Assembly: GCF_026212465.1 (NCBI RefSeq)
Contig: NC_080058.1
Coordinates: forward strand, 9,961,863 to 10,025,862
Length of the DNA stretch: 64,000 nt
DNA from: Amaranthus tricolor
Taxonomy: Eukaryota; Streptophyta; Magnoliopsida; Caryophyllales; Amaranthaceae
Direction: 5' to 3'
Part shown: one piece after another, positions 13,954 to 64,000 of the stretch
Numbering within the stretch: position 1 is the stretch's first letter
How the letters are laid out: the number at the start of each line of letters is the position of its first letter
Made by a program: the position numbers and the translations under genes
Notes under the pieces: model-generated
The model's input: the letters and a program-made list of their open reading frames with translations, nothing else
Told to the model about the DNA's origin: nothing
The model's database searches: none

Positions 13954-14804
13954 AAAATTAATACCAATATTTATGTTTTGTTCCTATTCTATTCTTGATA
14001 TCATATTACTCCCTTTATTTTTTTTCATTTAGAATATTTCATTTTAAGAGAGATTATCTTTATCATTATCTTTAACTTAACATTCTATACAGGTTTAGAT
14101 GAGGAAAGGTGATAGACACTTTATACCCATCCTCTCTTTAGGAGAGATATTTTAAAAATAATTGAAAGATATATATAGAAACTAACAGATATTCATATGA
14201 GAACATGTTAGATATTCATCTTAATATACATTTATTACACACTTTTTTAATGATTTTTTATGATATGTACTTAAAATATTAATGCAGAAAATCGTTTCAT
14301 AAATGTGTAAAAGGTAAATTAAAAAGAAAAAAGAACAGAGTTGAGAGTATAAAATTTGACTAAAAGAAGTCGATTTTTCTCTACTAATTATAGAAATCAA
14401 ATAATTTTAAGAAGTACTTCATCCGTTTTGAAATATTAACTACAGTATAGTTTTCGATACTATTAATCATTTTAATTTATTTTATATATTACGGCTAATA
14501 TATAAAATATATATATATATATAATTAAGTAATTTTTTTAAATTATCCAATTACATAATTTCATAATATTAATTTTTTTTTTATTTTTAGATGTATATAA
14601 ATTAATCAATATGAGAAAGTATAACACACTCCATTTATTTATGATGTCCCTAATTGTGTACAGTTTATTTTTGGTTTGTTACTGTAAAGAGGATAGAGAT
14701 ACTCAAATCCTATTCAACCACATAACAAAAATACCAAAATCAAAAAAACTAAAAAAACAAAACTTCTTTTAAAAAAAAAACATGCGCCAGCGCCGCAAGG
14801 TGAT
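13954..14804. other. upstream region of the TRF2/HOY1-domain gene
   Basis: AT-rich DNA between the mariner and the next gene. 'tactcccttta' at 14008 and 'gtacttcatccgttttg' near 14415 resemble MITE ends without partners. No coding sequence was recognised. The proximal part should contain the promoter of the downstream gene. Confidence 0.4.
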
Positions 14805-14812
14805 TATAAAAG
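14805..14812 (+). promoter_or_regulatory. candidate TATA box
   Basis: TATAAAAG lies 124 bp upstream of the ATG at 14929. A start site about 30 bp downstream would leave a 5' UTR of roughly 90 bp, including the CT-rich stretch 14860-14900. Position and sequence fit a plant core promoter; no experimental support. Confidence 0.5.
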
Positions 14813-14928
14813 AAGCAAGTGAATGAACAAAGTCAAGTCATAACTTAGCTTCATATCTATTCTTTATATCTCCTCCCATTGATCAGATCAGACTGTTCTT
14901 CGTCATTATAATTATATTATACTTGAAA

Positions 14929-17738
14929 ATGAGTTCAAGTGATAATTGGTATTACTCATCATCTGATCAAACATATCCTTATTTTAATCATGATAATATT
15001 ATGAGCATTAACACCCAATTATTCCCTTCTTCTGCTCCTATTTTCTCTGATAATATTACTTCCTCTGAACCTCAATCTTATTCGCACCATCATGCTCTTC
15101 CGGTATTTTTTTTTTCTTCTTTTTTCTGTGTCTTCATTTCTTTATTTTAATTCGACCGTTTTTTTTTAAATTTTAAGTACTTTGTGTCAATTTTATATTT
15201 GTTTTGTAATTTATTGTTTTGTCGATCGCTTAGCATATGGCGGCAGGCATGCAAAAGGCCTCTGTCCCTAAGTTTGGCGATCTAAAAAGTTATAAAAAGC
15301 CTGTGTTGCCAATTATCTCTAGTTTCCAACGTTTGCGACAAAAAAATTTTAAAAATTTTTGTCGCCAATGTTGCTATGCAGAAAAAAAAAAGTTCAGTAT
15401 TAATCCTTATAGAGGTTTTGTATAAAATTTCATTTCAACTTTTGGTAAAAGAATTGCAAATAATATTAAAACAACAATTCTCTTAAATCTATTGTTAAAT
15501 ATAAAATACATGTTATAATAAAAAATATTATTTTCAGTAGCAAATTTAAAATTACAAATAATAAGAGTACCAATATGCTAAGGTTGGAAGACCGAGAGTA
15601 CAATTAAGGTCCGAAGATCTTGTTTTTTGGATTTATTAAAAGATGGGGAATTAATGATACGACATTTTTGTATTTAATTAATTTATCCTATTATAAGGAA
15701 GGACATGCACGAGTGTTTTAAACTTTATTATTATTGTTTAATTTTTGTAAAGTTATTTCTTGATTTGGACTACTTTTTGCTTGATTGGATTACACTAAAG
15801 AGATTTTCTTTTGAATTACATCATCAAAAGCAGATTAAAGAACTATATATTTTAATTAAATCTATGATGGTGGCGATGTTTTTCATTTCAATATCACGTC
15901 TGCATGGAATCCTTAGCATATACAAAACCTCACCCCCTAAAATGCTCTATCTTATCTTTTGCAAAATAGTTATTCCTTTTAACTTGGTTTTTAAACTTTT
16001 AACAGCCCATTTTGTAGATAGTAATAAACGGTGATAATGGAAGTGAAAAACTAGTGTAATTTTAGTTGAAAAATCTCTTAGTTACCTTGATGGCCATGTT
16101 TGTCCCATTTCAATTATCTCATTTTCTTTATAAAATTCATTCAAATGCATTACCATTGGAAGAGGTGGTATTAGGTGGTAATAGAAATTTGTAAACAAAA
16201 AATTTTTTTTTATTAAAGTTTTATTATCATGGAAATGATATAAAACTTTTGATGAAATTTTACATTATAAATCATTCTCATTACCACAATTTAATACCAC
16301 TAACCAAACAGGCCGTAAGATTAGTAATTATTCTCTTCATCCCTTTGGAAAAGTACTATTTCATTTAAATATATAAGAGTTTTTAAAATTTATATTATTT
16401 TTCATTTTTTCTAGTCATAAAAGGAGAATATGCTCAATAGCTCATATTTATATTCTCATATTCACTTTATAGAATAAGGAAAATAAAGAATGTATAATTC
16501 AATTAAAAGTTTATGTTATTAATGAGTGAAGTTCTACAATATTTTATATACTCTATTACACCCCTTTAAAGTTTAAACTAGAATTAGAAAGAAGTATAAA
16601 CTCTCACATAGTTGACGCATAATATTTTATTTGGAATGAAAAGTTGATTAGATTTAAATCGTGACCTACTATCTTGTTTGCTTTGATACCATATCATGAA
16701 AAATCAACTCAACCAAAACTTAATACTAATGATTAAAGTTGGGGTGTATGTTTCATATTACTGATCTATCTCTTGATATTTTTCTAGATTCGCCACTGAA
16801 TATATCACATGTGTTTTTACATAAGAAGATTATACACAACGAGAAAAAAATTAATGTATTTTGTTTTTTTGATTTTTTGTTGGTTGTTGTTAGGATCTTG
16901 ACATAGAGACAGTCGAAAAAGGTGAAAGCAGTAAGCTTGGTTTGAAGCTAACAAAAACACCATCACTGATGAATTTATTTAGTAAGAGTAGTAGTAGCAT
17001 CAGTAATACTAATGTATCAAATGATCGGTTCGGATCTCCAGAAAAGCTCAAGGCAGTTAACTTCCATGCTTTGTCTCTGCAAATTGGCTCTTGGATGGTA
17101 ATTCTTCTGTTGGGATGATTTATTCCACATCGATAAATTGAATATGGTGTGCACACTTTATAAGTTATTGGAATCTTTCTTCCCATTACCATATGATTTT
17201 GGGTGGTATATATCTCCTTGGCTTATGAAGTGTGTGCACCTTGTGTTTACTCGTTGATATTTTGGCATTCACAATAAGTCCAGCCTAATTTAACATAGCA
17301 TCAGAGCCGATGGTTCGATCAAAAACTAAAAATGGTAGGTTCGAAAAGAATGGCGTTCCTACCCCAATTGATTACTCCCACATACGAACTTGACGGAGGT
17401 TTGCATGTGAAAGGGGTGTTGGAATAATTTATCCCGCATCGGCAAATTGAACATGGTGTGCATACTTGATAAGTTACTGGAGTTTTTCTTCCCATTGCCA
17501 TATGGTTTTGGATGGTATATATATCTCCTTGGCTTATGAAATGGGTGCACCTCGTGTTTACCTGTCGATATGCTGGCATTCACAATAAGTCCAGCCTAAT
17601 TTAACATCTTCTATATTGTATTTGGACTAAATTTATGATTTCTTAATTTCAAAATTACTCACATTTTTAAAATTAAATATTATCCCCTTTGTTTTTTTAA
17701 TCACTTTTTAAATAGTTTTCAAAATAATTTTTAAATCT

Positions 17739-17827
<89 letters not shown>

Positions 17828-20824
17828 TGTAATAAATTAAAAGAGTATAAATTAAGACGAATTAAACGAGATCCCATACTGATATATTCAATTTATTATA
17901 TATCTCCTAAAAACCTTTTAATCACATTTTCGCTCCTTAAAGTGGAATATTCAAAATGAGCATTAGAGAACAAAGAGGGTGTAATGTTTGGTAAATGAAA
18001 TTCATGTTCACTCTTTGGTTGACTTTGACTTTTATCTTATTAGTTGATCAAAAAAGAAAAAAAAATTGCTAATTAAATAGCGTTAGTACTTTAAAGCCAA
18101 AATGAAAAAAAATATTATGATTAACTTTTGATTTTCTAATATGTTTTTTAGCTTGTTTGTCCGCTTTTTCTGGAAGAAACATTCAACGGCCAATATTTGT
18201 TTTTACTAAGTGATTTAGCTAGCTAACTTAAAGCTTAACAAAATCGTCCAACACTTATAGCTGGTCATAAATAAGCTGACAAAAAGCTATACATTCTTTG
18301 GTACATATAATTAGCTGCTACACTTCTTGTTTATACATTATCTATTACACTATTTGGACCCGACCCATATACCCTTAATTTCACGTTATTAAAAGTACTA
18401 TCGTAAAATATACATTAAGAAAAATCAATAAAAGTCTTGATTAATTTTTTTTCGTATGCATAAATAATACTAGGAATTAAAATAACATTAATTAATAAAT
18501 AATAGTTACTATAAGTTGTAGCAACAACTAATTTGAACTCAAATTAATAATTTAATTTGATAGAGAGAATCAAGGCATGAAGGAGATTTGGTAGCAAAGT
18601 GTTACTTCAAAAAAAGGCAACTAGTTTGGGAAGTTCTAAATGGGAACCTCAAGAACAAGATTGAGTTTTCATGGTCCAATATTTCAGCCATTAAAGCTAA
18701 TTTTCACACTAATGGGCCTGGTGTTCTTCATATCTTGGTTAGTATAATTTATTTTCATCTACAATTATATTATTAATTATTAATACTTTATCTGTTTTTA
18801 TATGTTTTTGTTAAATAGAATTTACGAATTTTAGTATCAAACTTTGACTATAATTTTTCATCGATCTATATATATAAAAAAACATAATCATGTAGGATTT
18901 TGTTAGATTCGTCTCAATGTATACTTTCTAAATATCAACTTTTTAGAATTTAAAAAAAACTCACAATTAAAATTATTTGATTTTAAAATTTACATTGAGA
19001 TCTGTGAAAAAAGTAAATAGAAAGATATTTGAAAATACAGGGAGTATAAACTAGCTATCACTATTATGATTAATAATAATAATAATTTATGTATTGATTT
19101 ACTTGTTCTTTCATAGTTGGAAAAACCTCCGTTGTTCTACCAAGAAGTTAACCCACAACCTCGGAAGCATACTAATTGGGAACAATCTGGGGATTTCACT
19201 AATCAACAAGCTTCCTTGATAAGGTATGTCTATAATACTAGAAGTATATTATTACTTGAAATTTCATCTGATCTATCAGACTATTTCTAAGGTTCGATTT
19301 TCATTGCTACTGAAACGATAGCTACTGAAATAATTAACTCTTTGTTTTTTTCCGTAGAGATTCTCTAACTTTACCTGATAAAAAGAATTTCACATGAACA
19401 AATTTGTTAATGATACTCTTGCCTCTTTTATGGGTTTTGCTATATTTTTCCCTTTTAATTCGTCCTATAAATACTGCTATTTTATTTTTGGCTATGATTT
19501 CATCCATACATATAATTTATTTTTTTTAATCTATCCACCCTCTTTGCAATAAATCACATTTACAACTTTTAACCTTTTCTATTTGTACAAAGATTACTAC
19601 TTGTAACAAAAGCCATGCATGAGACAAAGAATTAACACAAATTTTTATATATGATGATCTCACGGTGAAACCATTATTATTATCGTGTAGTTTAACATAC
19701 ACTCGTTTTAAAATGACTACTTTTTATAGTATTAGAATGATGATCAGTTACAATCGTAAAGTGATCTAGTTTATATATTAGTCCAATATACTCATTCTAG
19801 CTCACTTCAAAACAAAAATAATAACTACACTGATATTCTTTAATTCCTTGATTCGTTTTGACTAATTTCTGTGGATATATATATGCAGGAAACACAGGAT
19901 AACATTTGGGCCAGGAGTGTTGGAGAAGCATTATAACAAAATAATACAGGCCGATTCCAAGCTGCATCACTTGAGTGAACAACCTTTCCCAGATCAAGCT
20001 TCCATCTACTTCCCTGAAATTCATTTTTCCAACCAATTCTGTTTCCAAAATCTTGCTCCCACTCTGCCTACACAATTTCCAGGTATTTTAGATCATCCAT
20101 AATAACTTCATTTTCGTAAAACGCTATTCTTGTGAGAGACCGTCTCTCAAAGAGATGATCTCAAAAGTCAAAATAAAAAGCCCACATTCTTATTTTTTCT
20201 TTAATTTTATCTCTCGATGCGGGGAGTTATTTACGAAATGAAGGCTCTTTTAGATAGCTAACTCCTTGTAATAAGGGTATAATTGATCTATCTACCCACT
20301 CTCTAGAGTTTTTTGAGGTTGTGCGAGGTGACTGACCGCATAGGACTCTCTCTTTCTCCTATATATGAAAAAGTTAGTAACAAAAGAAATATATTAAGTT
20401 TATTAATTAAATAAATTATTTACTATAAATAAGACGCACAATAAAGGGCCTTAAATTTTTCAAGACGGCTCTGCCACCCTTTCTAAACCCTGACCATTTT
20501 GTGAATTTTGCAGGCCATAGTATGAGCTACTCAGAAAACTATTTCCCTACAAGTGGAAATGAAGCAATTAATGAAGATGTTTCAACGGTTAATTATGATT
20601 ATCAACAATATTATGTGGATAATCAATCGTACTCCAACGTAACAAGTGTTCCAATACCAATGTCAACAAATGCAGGAATTGAAACGACGACGTTAGGCTA
20701 TGAAGATGATTATATACAACAGCAGATGGCAGCAATGATCAGTACTGGTCTTCCTTCCCACCAATTAAGTTATGATTATCAAAATCAGCATAGTTATGAT
20801 GTAGCAGGAAATCAATGGCTATGA
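14929..20824 (+). CDS. TRF2/HOY1 PH-like domain-containing protein, 6 exons
   Basis: Coding exons 14929-15102, 16894-17097, 18564-18737, 19117-19223, 19889-20082 and 20514-20824 join in frame to 1164 bp (387 aa); all introns are GT-AG. Exon 1 encodes a Ser/Asn-rich N-terminus. Exon 2 carries the family motif 'LGLKLTKTPSLMNLF' (about residues 72-86) and then 'PEKLKAVNF', where the PH-like domain begins. The domain runs through 'EGDLVAKCYFKKRQLVWEVL', 'NKIEFSWSNISAIKAN', 'NPQPRKHTNWE', 'DFTNQQASL' and 'HRITFGPGVLEKHY' to about residue 245. The C-terminal 140 residues are low-complexity and Tyr/Gln/Ser-rich. I recognise the family from plants; its members are poorly characterised and the exact function is unknown. 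The ATG at 14929 is the first in frame after the leader. Intron 2 contains a TRIM element and a (TA)n tract. Exons 2, 3 and 5 are certain by similarity; exon 1 is inferred from frame and position. Confidence 0.88.
15335..15365. repeat. A/T-rich palindrome (hairpin)
   Basis: Arms GCGACAAAAAAATTTT and AAAAATTTTTGTCGC are almost perfectly complementary with no loop. The flanks 'caacgttt' and 'caatgttg' extend the dyad weakly. It may be the centre of a foldback element inside intron 1. Confidence 0.7.
16092..16314. mobile_element. MITE-like element with GGCC...GGCC ends
   Basis: The left end 'ggccatgtttg' and right end 'caaacaggcc' form a short inverted repeat around a non-coding AT-rich core. 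The ends resemble hAT or PIF/Harbinger MITEs, but no clear target duplication was found. A block at 20990-21060 shares related words ('ggtaatcaatattaaatgg'). Confidence 0.4.
17108..17606 (+). mobile_element. complete TRIM retrotransposon
   Basis: A 499-bp terminal-repeat retrotransposon in miniature. Two LTRs of 188 and 190 bp (17108-17295 and 17417-17606), both TGTTGG...TTTAACA, flank a 121-bp internal region. That region has a primer-binding site right after the first LTR (17296-17308, 'tagcatcagagcc', two mismatches to the initiator-Met tRNA site TGGTATCAGAGCC) and a purine tract 'gaaagggg' before the second LTR. The target duplication TCTTC is exact at 17103-17107 and 17607-17611. It has no coding capacity. 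It sits in intron 2 of the TRF2/HOY1-domain gene, starting 10 bp after the 5' splice site. The same family forms the array at 25477-26135. Confidence 0.92.
17612..18563 (+). other. rest of intron 2 of the TRF2/HOY1-domain gene
   Basis: Non-coding AT-rich sequence with a (TA)n tract (17740-17830, with a few TATG units). Nothing else was recognised. The acceptor for exon 3 is the TAG at 18561-18563. Confidence 0.6.
17740..17830. repeat. (TA)n microsatellite
   Basis: About 90 bp of TA dinucleotides with two TATG interruptions, in intron 2 of the TRF2/HOY1-domain gene. Confidence 0.95.
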
Positions 20825-22119
20825 TTTCATTATCTTCTTAGGATCGATCACTGTTAATTTTCATGTAAATAATTTGGTGAAGCCAAGAAAATATTTTAGC
20901 TTAATTCCCAACTTCAATGAGTTCATTAGTGTATGAAGTTGTATATTGTATGTTGTTGGGTTTCATTCAATGAATGGCACTGTTATCATTTGGTCTGTTT
21001 GGTAATCAATATTAAATGGTAAAAATAATAATGAAAAGTTAGCGTAATTTTAATAGGACTATATCTCTTCACAAGTTCTATATGACGCTCATAATTCTTT
21101 CAAAATAGAACATAGCAACGAGTTGTTACTTTTGTCCCTTCGCAAGCAACGAGTTGTTGCAAATCTATGGAAAAAGTCAAACCTCCACAGTCAACATTTG
21201 ACCCTTGATTCCTCAATACCATGACTTAGACTCAATTTGAGTCACCCAATCATCAACAAATTTTTTCTTTGGGTATAAGAAATAGAGTGTCAATAGGCAA
21301 GAGAATTTTCACTTTCCAACCTAATTCAACAAGCGAGATCGTTATCTTAAAAAGATAAACCATGATTAATAGCATTAAAAGGTCTATTAGTATGTATATT
21401 CAATTATGTTTTTTAGTTATTTTGAATTTTACTAGATATATTTGAGAGATGTACGACATTTTAAATTTTTATACCATATTTGTATGAGATAACAAAAACT
21501 TTCAACAAATAAAGCATACATTGTAGTTATATTTCCTTTCACGTTACAAAGTCATATATATTGTATTATGTTTTTCATTTTTCAATTGATTGAGAAAGTT
21601 CATGTCAAATATTTCATAACAAATGACTAAAAATATGATTATATTGATATGTTGAATTATTTGCACTTATCTACATGATTTATTGTTCGTGATTTTGTGC
21701 TTATTTTGGAAGATTTAAGTTACTTTACTCATTTGATTATTTATACTGATTTTGAGTGGTTCTAATCGTTTTAGGCATAATTTTTATGATTTTAATGATG
21801 ATGAAATTTAGCAAGGTGATTGGCTCGGTTGAATAAGTTTGTCAAAGACGAGAAACAAAAGAGTTGAAAAGTGTACATATAGAATTTGAGATGAAATTTG
21901 ATAGATATTCACGTTTTTTAGCATAAATTTTGATAAGATCATATTCATGTAAGACAAGCGGCATTGGAAACTAGATTTTAAGATCTTTCCAACGGTATAT
22001 TTAGCAAATGAGTTTGTCTTCTTACCTTTCCAGTTTTGTTGCTTCCGTTTGAATGAAGTAACGTGTGGCTTATGTAGCTTGTCAACTTTGAGGACAATAG
22101 TCATGTCCTCGAACATTTA
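20825..22119. other. 3' UTR and intergenic spacer
   Basis: The first 120-170 bases after the stop codon are probably the 3' UTR, with AT-rich polyadenylation-like words near 20862-20875 and 20960. The rest has no recognised gene. The minus-strand ORF at 21808-22116 has no recognisable domain. Confidence 0.4.
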
Positions 22120-22429
22120 GACCTTGTTTGGATGGAGGAAAATTGAGGGAAAAGATAAGAAAAGTTTTAGAGGGATAGAGATCTCCTTATTTGGATAATA
22201 AAAAAGAAAGGAGAGGATTTGGACGCAAGGAATTTGGAGGGATGAAGTCCCCTTCATTCTATTGACATCCAAATCTCTATAAGAGGAAAGATTTAGAAGG
22301 AAAATAAATTTTTTTCCCCTTTTCTTCCTTCCTATACAAACAATATAGCCTTTTCGCTTTTTTTCCCTTTCCTTCTCTTCCCCTTCCATTCCTTTCTTTT
22401 CTCTCCTAATTTGCTATCCAAACATAATG
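22120..22429. mobile_element. MITE with TTA target duplication (PIF/Harbinger-like)
   Basis: The left end 'gaccttgtttggatggagg' is complementary, with mismatches, to the right end 'ttgctatccaaacataatgt', and purine-rich and pyrimidine-rich halves can fold back. TTA flanks both sides (22117-22119 and 22430-22432), as expected for PIF/Harbinger insertions. The 90-aa minus-strand ORF on it is low-complexity and not treated as a gene. Confidence 0.6.
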
Positions 22430-22432
22430 TTA

Positions 22433-23190
22433 AGCATCTCCAAAGCATTGTTAAATGTTTGTCCAAAAAGGTTAGGGTTGTATACACCAGTCAAATTTCA
22501 ATAAGAATTTGGAAATGAACCCTATCTAATCGATCCGACCAGTTTTACTATGTATTTTTGAGTTTTACATTAGTATTTTGAGTTAAAGTGACAATTTTTT
22601 CCACAATATTTATATTTTGAGTCATTATTCTATAAATAACCGTAAATATCTTTAAAAAGTTATTTTAATGAAAAAACTATGACATTTATATACTATTGAA
22701 TAACATTAATAAAAATGGAGTAAATCAATGACCCGTTGGGTCGAATCCGATCGAGTCTAGGGTTTGAAATTGGGACCAAGGTGAACATGAAATTTATTTT
22801 AATAAAATTGTCAAATACCACATCAAAAAAGCATATTTTTTGTAGAAATTAAGAAAGGAAAATAGTAGATAAAAACGTGTAATTTATATAAAAGCAAGTA
22901 AAATATGTAGATTAAATAAAAAGATAAATCAATTATATGAATAAAAATCTATAAATAGAAATATAACAAATCCTTTTTTTTTTTTTTTTACTACTAAGAT
23001 GAAAAATGTATCAAAAACTACCATATGAGAAATAGAATAGAATTGTAGAAAATGTATACTAATTTGGAAGGGAGAGGAGCAAGGCGGAAACCGGTTCAAG
23101 TGAAGTTGAAGTTACGGAAGCTCAACTAACTTCACCTTACCCAATCCCACCACTTCAAAACCTTCCTAATTCTCTCATTCCTCCCCCCTT
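22433..23190. other. upstream region of PIR
   Basis: AT-rich spacer with no recognised coding sequence. From about 23140 it becomes pyrimidine-rich ('cattcctccccccttttctc'), fitting the start of the PIR leader. No clear TATA box was picked. Confidence 0.4.
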
Positions 23191-23398
23191 TTCTCTATAC
23201 TACTGTAGATCTTATTTCCTTCACTGCCATTTTGTCGCAATCTTCAAGGTATAGCTTCGATTTTTACTCATTTTCATGTTGACTTCGTTGAATTTAGCTT
23301 ATTCTCCATTTTTGTGCCAATTCTTCGTTTTGTTTCTTCCAATTATAATGATGATTTTGTAATTGCAGATTGTATAGATATTTTGCAGTACTGATACC
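23190..23398 (+). other. PIR 5' UTR with a leader intron
   Basis: A plausible non-coding first exon ends at 23248 (CAAG|GTATAG). The acceptor is TTGCAG at 23363-23368, leaving 30 bases of leader before the ATG at 23399. The transcription start is only approximate. Confidence 0.55.
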
Positions 23399-63000
<39,602 letters not shown>

Positions 63001-64000
63001 TTTCTTCCATTTTAATATAGCTAGTATGGCATAAGATTAGTGTAGATTGTAACTTCTACAGAAGAGGGTAGTGAATTGTGAGAGCATCGGGTATTGTCTG
63101 TAATATAAATTACTAAAGAAAATGTGTCAGCCAGAGAGCTATCGGAATATGGGATGGATCTTGTGTTCTTGCATAATCAATTATATATTTAAGAAACTAC
63201 AATTACTTGTAAGAATTGCCCATAATGTGGCTAAGAGTGAACAGAGCATTTCACAGTTTGGGCGTCATGCTGTAAAAGATCTGCACCTAAACTCATGTAC
63301 ATGTTTTTATGTTAACTGTTAAGTGCTTTCTATTCTGTTAGGAAGCAATGTTGACCATATTACGTCAATTTTTTGTTACATGTTGCATTAACCTAATTCT
63401 TTCTAATTTTAATTTATTAAAGTCAAAATGTTTATCAAATAAACCCTACAAGTTCTAGATCGGTGTTACCCTAGTGTAAGTTTGTGTAATCCTAACAAAA
63501 TAGAGAAATCTACGTATTATTGAGCTAACTTCAAAAACTCTACTTATCTAAAAACGAAACTTGTGACTAGAAAAAAAAAACCATATGTTATATCAATAGA
63601 TACAAAAATTATTTGCCAATTATAGCTATCAAATACTATGTTTAATAGTTTCATTTGAAAATTTAAAATTAGCTTAAATTTAATGTTTGTTAACCCAAAA
63701 CAATTCAAATTTGAATTGGAGCCAATTCCAACATTGTTATTTAAGTAGTTAAAATTGTAAACTTGAGAATGATTTTTCAAAGCTTGTCATTTTCAAATTC
63801 TTTTTTGTGATTTTATAATTGCAAAAAACAATTTAAACTGAAATATTTGTTTCTAAACATAACCTAAAGTATTTAAATTTAACTACTCGAAAGAAATATA
63901 TATCAATTAATTTGAGGCATTTACAACCCTCAAATTTAGTATGTGCTTTATGGGATGAAAAATGCAAACTCGTGTGGATAAGAGTAATAATGACAAGTAA
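63001..64000 (+). other. PIR 3' UTR and downstream DNA
   Basis: About 100-300 bases after the TAA at 62998-63000 should be 3' UTR; an AT-rich polyadenylation-like region lies near 63100-63120. The remainder is AT-rich with no recognised gene; ORFs at 63122-63322 and 63544-63780 show no homology. Confidence 0.45.

Larger units (their letters stand above)
15103..16893 (+). other. intron 1 of the TRF2/HOY1-domain gene
   Basis: A 1.8-kb intron without recognised coding sequence. It contains a 31-bp near-perfect palindrome (15335-15365) and a MITE-like block at 16092-16314. ORFs at 15237-15425 and 15705-16034 have no recognisable domain. Confidence 0.55.

Overview
The window is nuclear DNA from a flowering plant, most likely a eudicot. 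It is AT-rich, with spliced genes, GT/AG introns, plant LTR retrotransposons with initiator-Met-tRNA-type primer sites, and a plant mariner element. The mariner resembles the Vulmar/Soymar type and one inverted repeat has a chenopod feel, so Caryophyllales is a weak guess. No prokaryotic, organellar or CRISPR features were seen.

Layout. Positions 1-14800 are intergenic and full of transposon debris: a foldback element, Stowaway-type MITEs at 4381-4629 and 9393-9655, a (TA)n tract, and an almost complete mariner-like element at 10418-13951. That element has TA target duplications, a DD39D transposase broken by one frameshift, and an antisense acidic ORF of unknown role. Positions 14929-20824 (+) hold a six-exon gene for a 387-aa TRF2/HOY1 PH-like domain protein. 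Its intron 2 carries a complete 499-bp TRIM retrotransposon inserted 10 bp past the 5' splice site. Positions 23.2-63.0 kb (+) hold one very large gene for the plant PIR/SRA1 (CYFIP) subunit of the SCAR/WAVE actin-nucleation complex. I could join 30 coding exons in frame from ATG 23399 to TAA 63000 (3858 bp, 1285 aa, about the length known for Arabidopsis PIR). The last kilobase is 3' flank.

The PIR coding sequence looks intact, but the locus has been inflated to about 40 kb, mostly by transposons in its introns. These include a deleted Copia element with unusual TA...TA termini and a nested three-LTR TRIM array (intron 1), a non-autonomous LTR element (intron 6), LINE pieces (intron 7), long (TA)n and foldback elements (intron 15), and a recurring MITE family.

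The most interesting signals are in PIR splicing. A solo LTR landed exactly on the intron 3 acceptor, so its 5-bp target duplication contains the AG and the first two exon bases, and the pyrimidine tract is now LTR sequence. Introns 9 and 11 look like U12-type (minor spliceosome) introns, the latter AT-AC. Intron 13 needs a GC donor. A tandem duplication before exon 8 left a decayed copy of the start of that exon. The two genes share orientation but nothing in the sequence links their functions.
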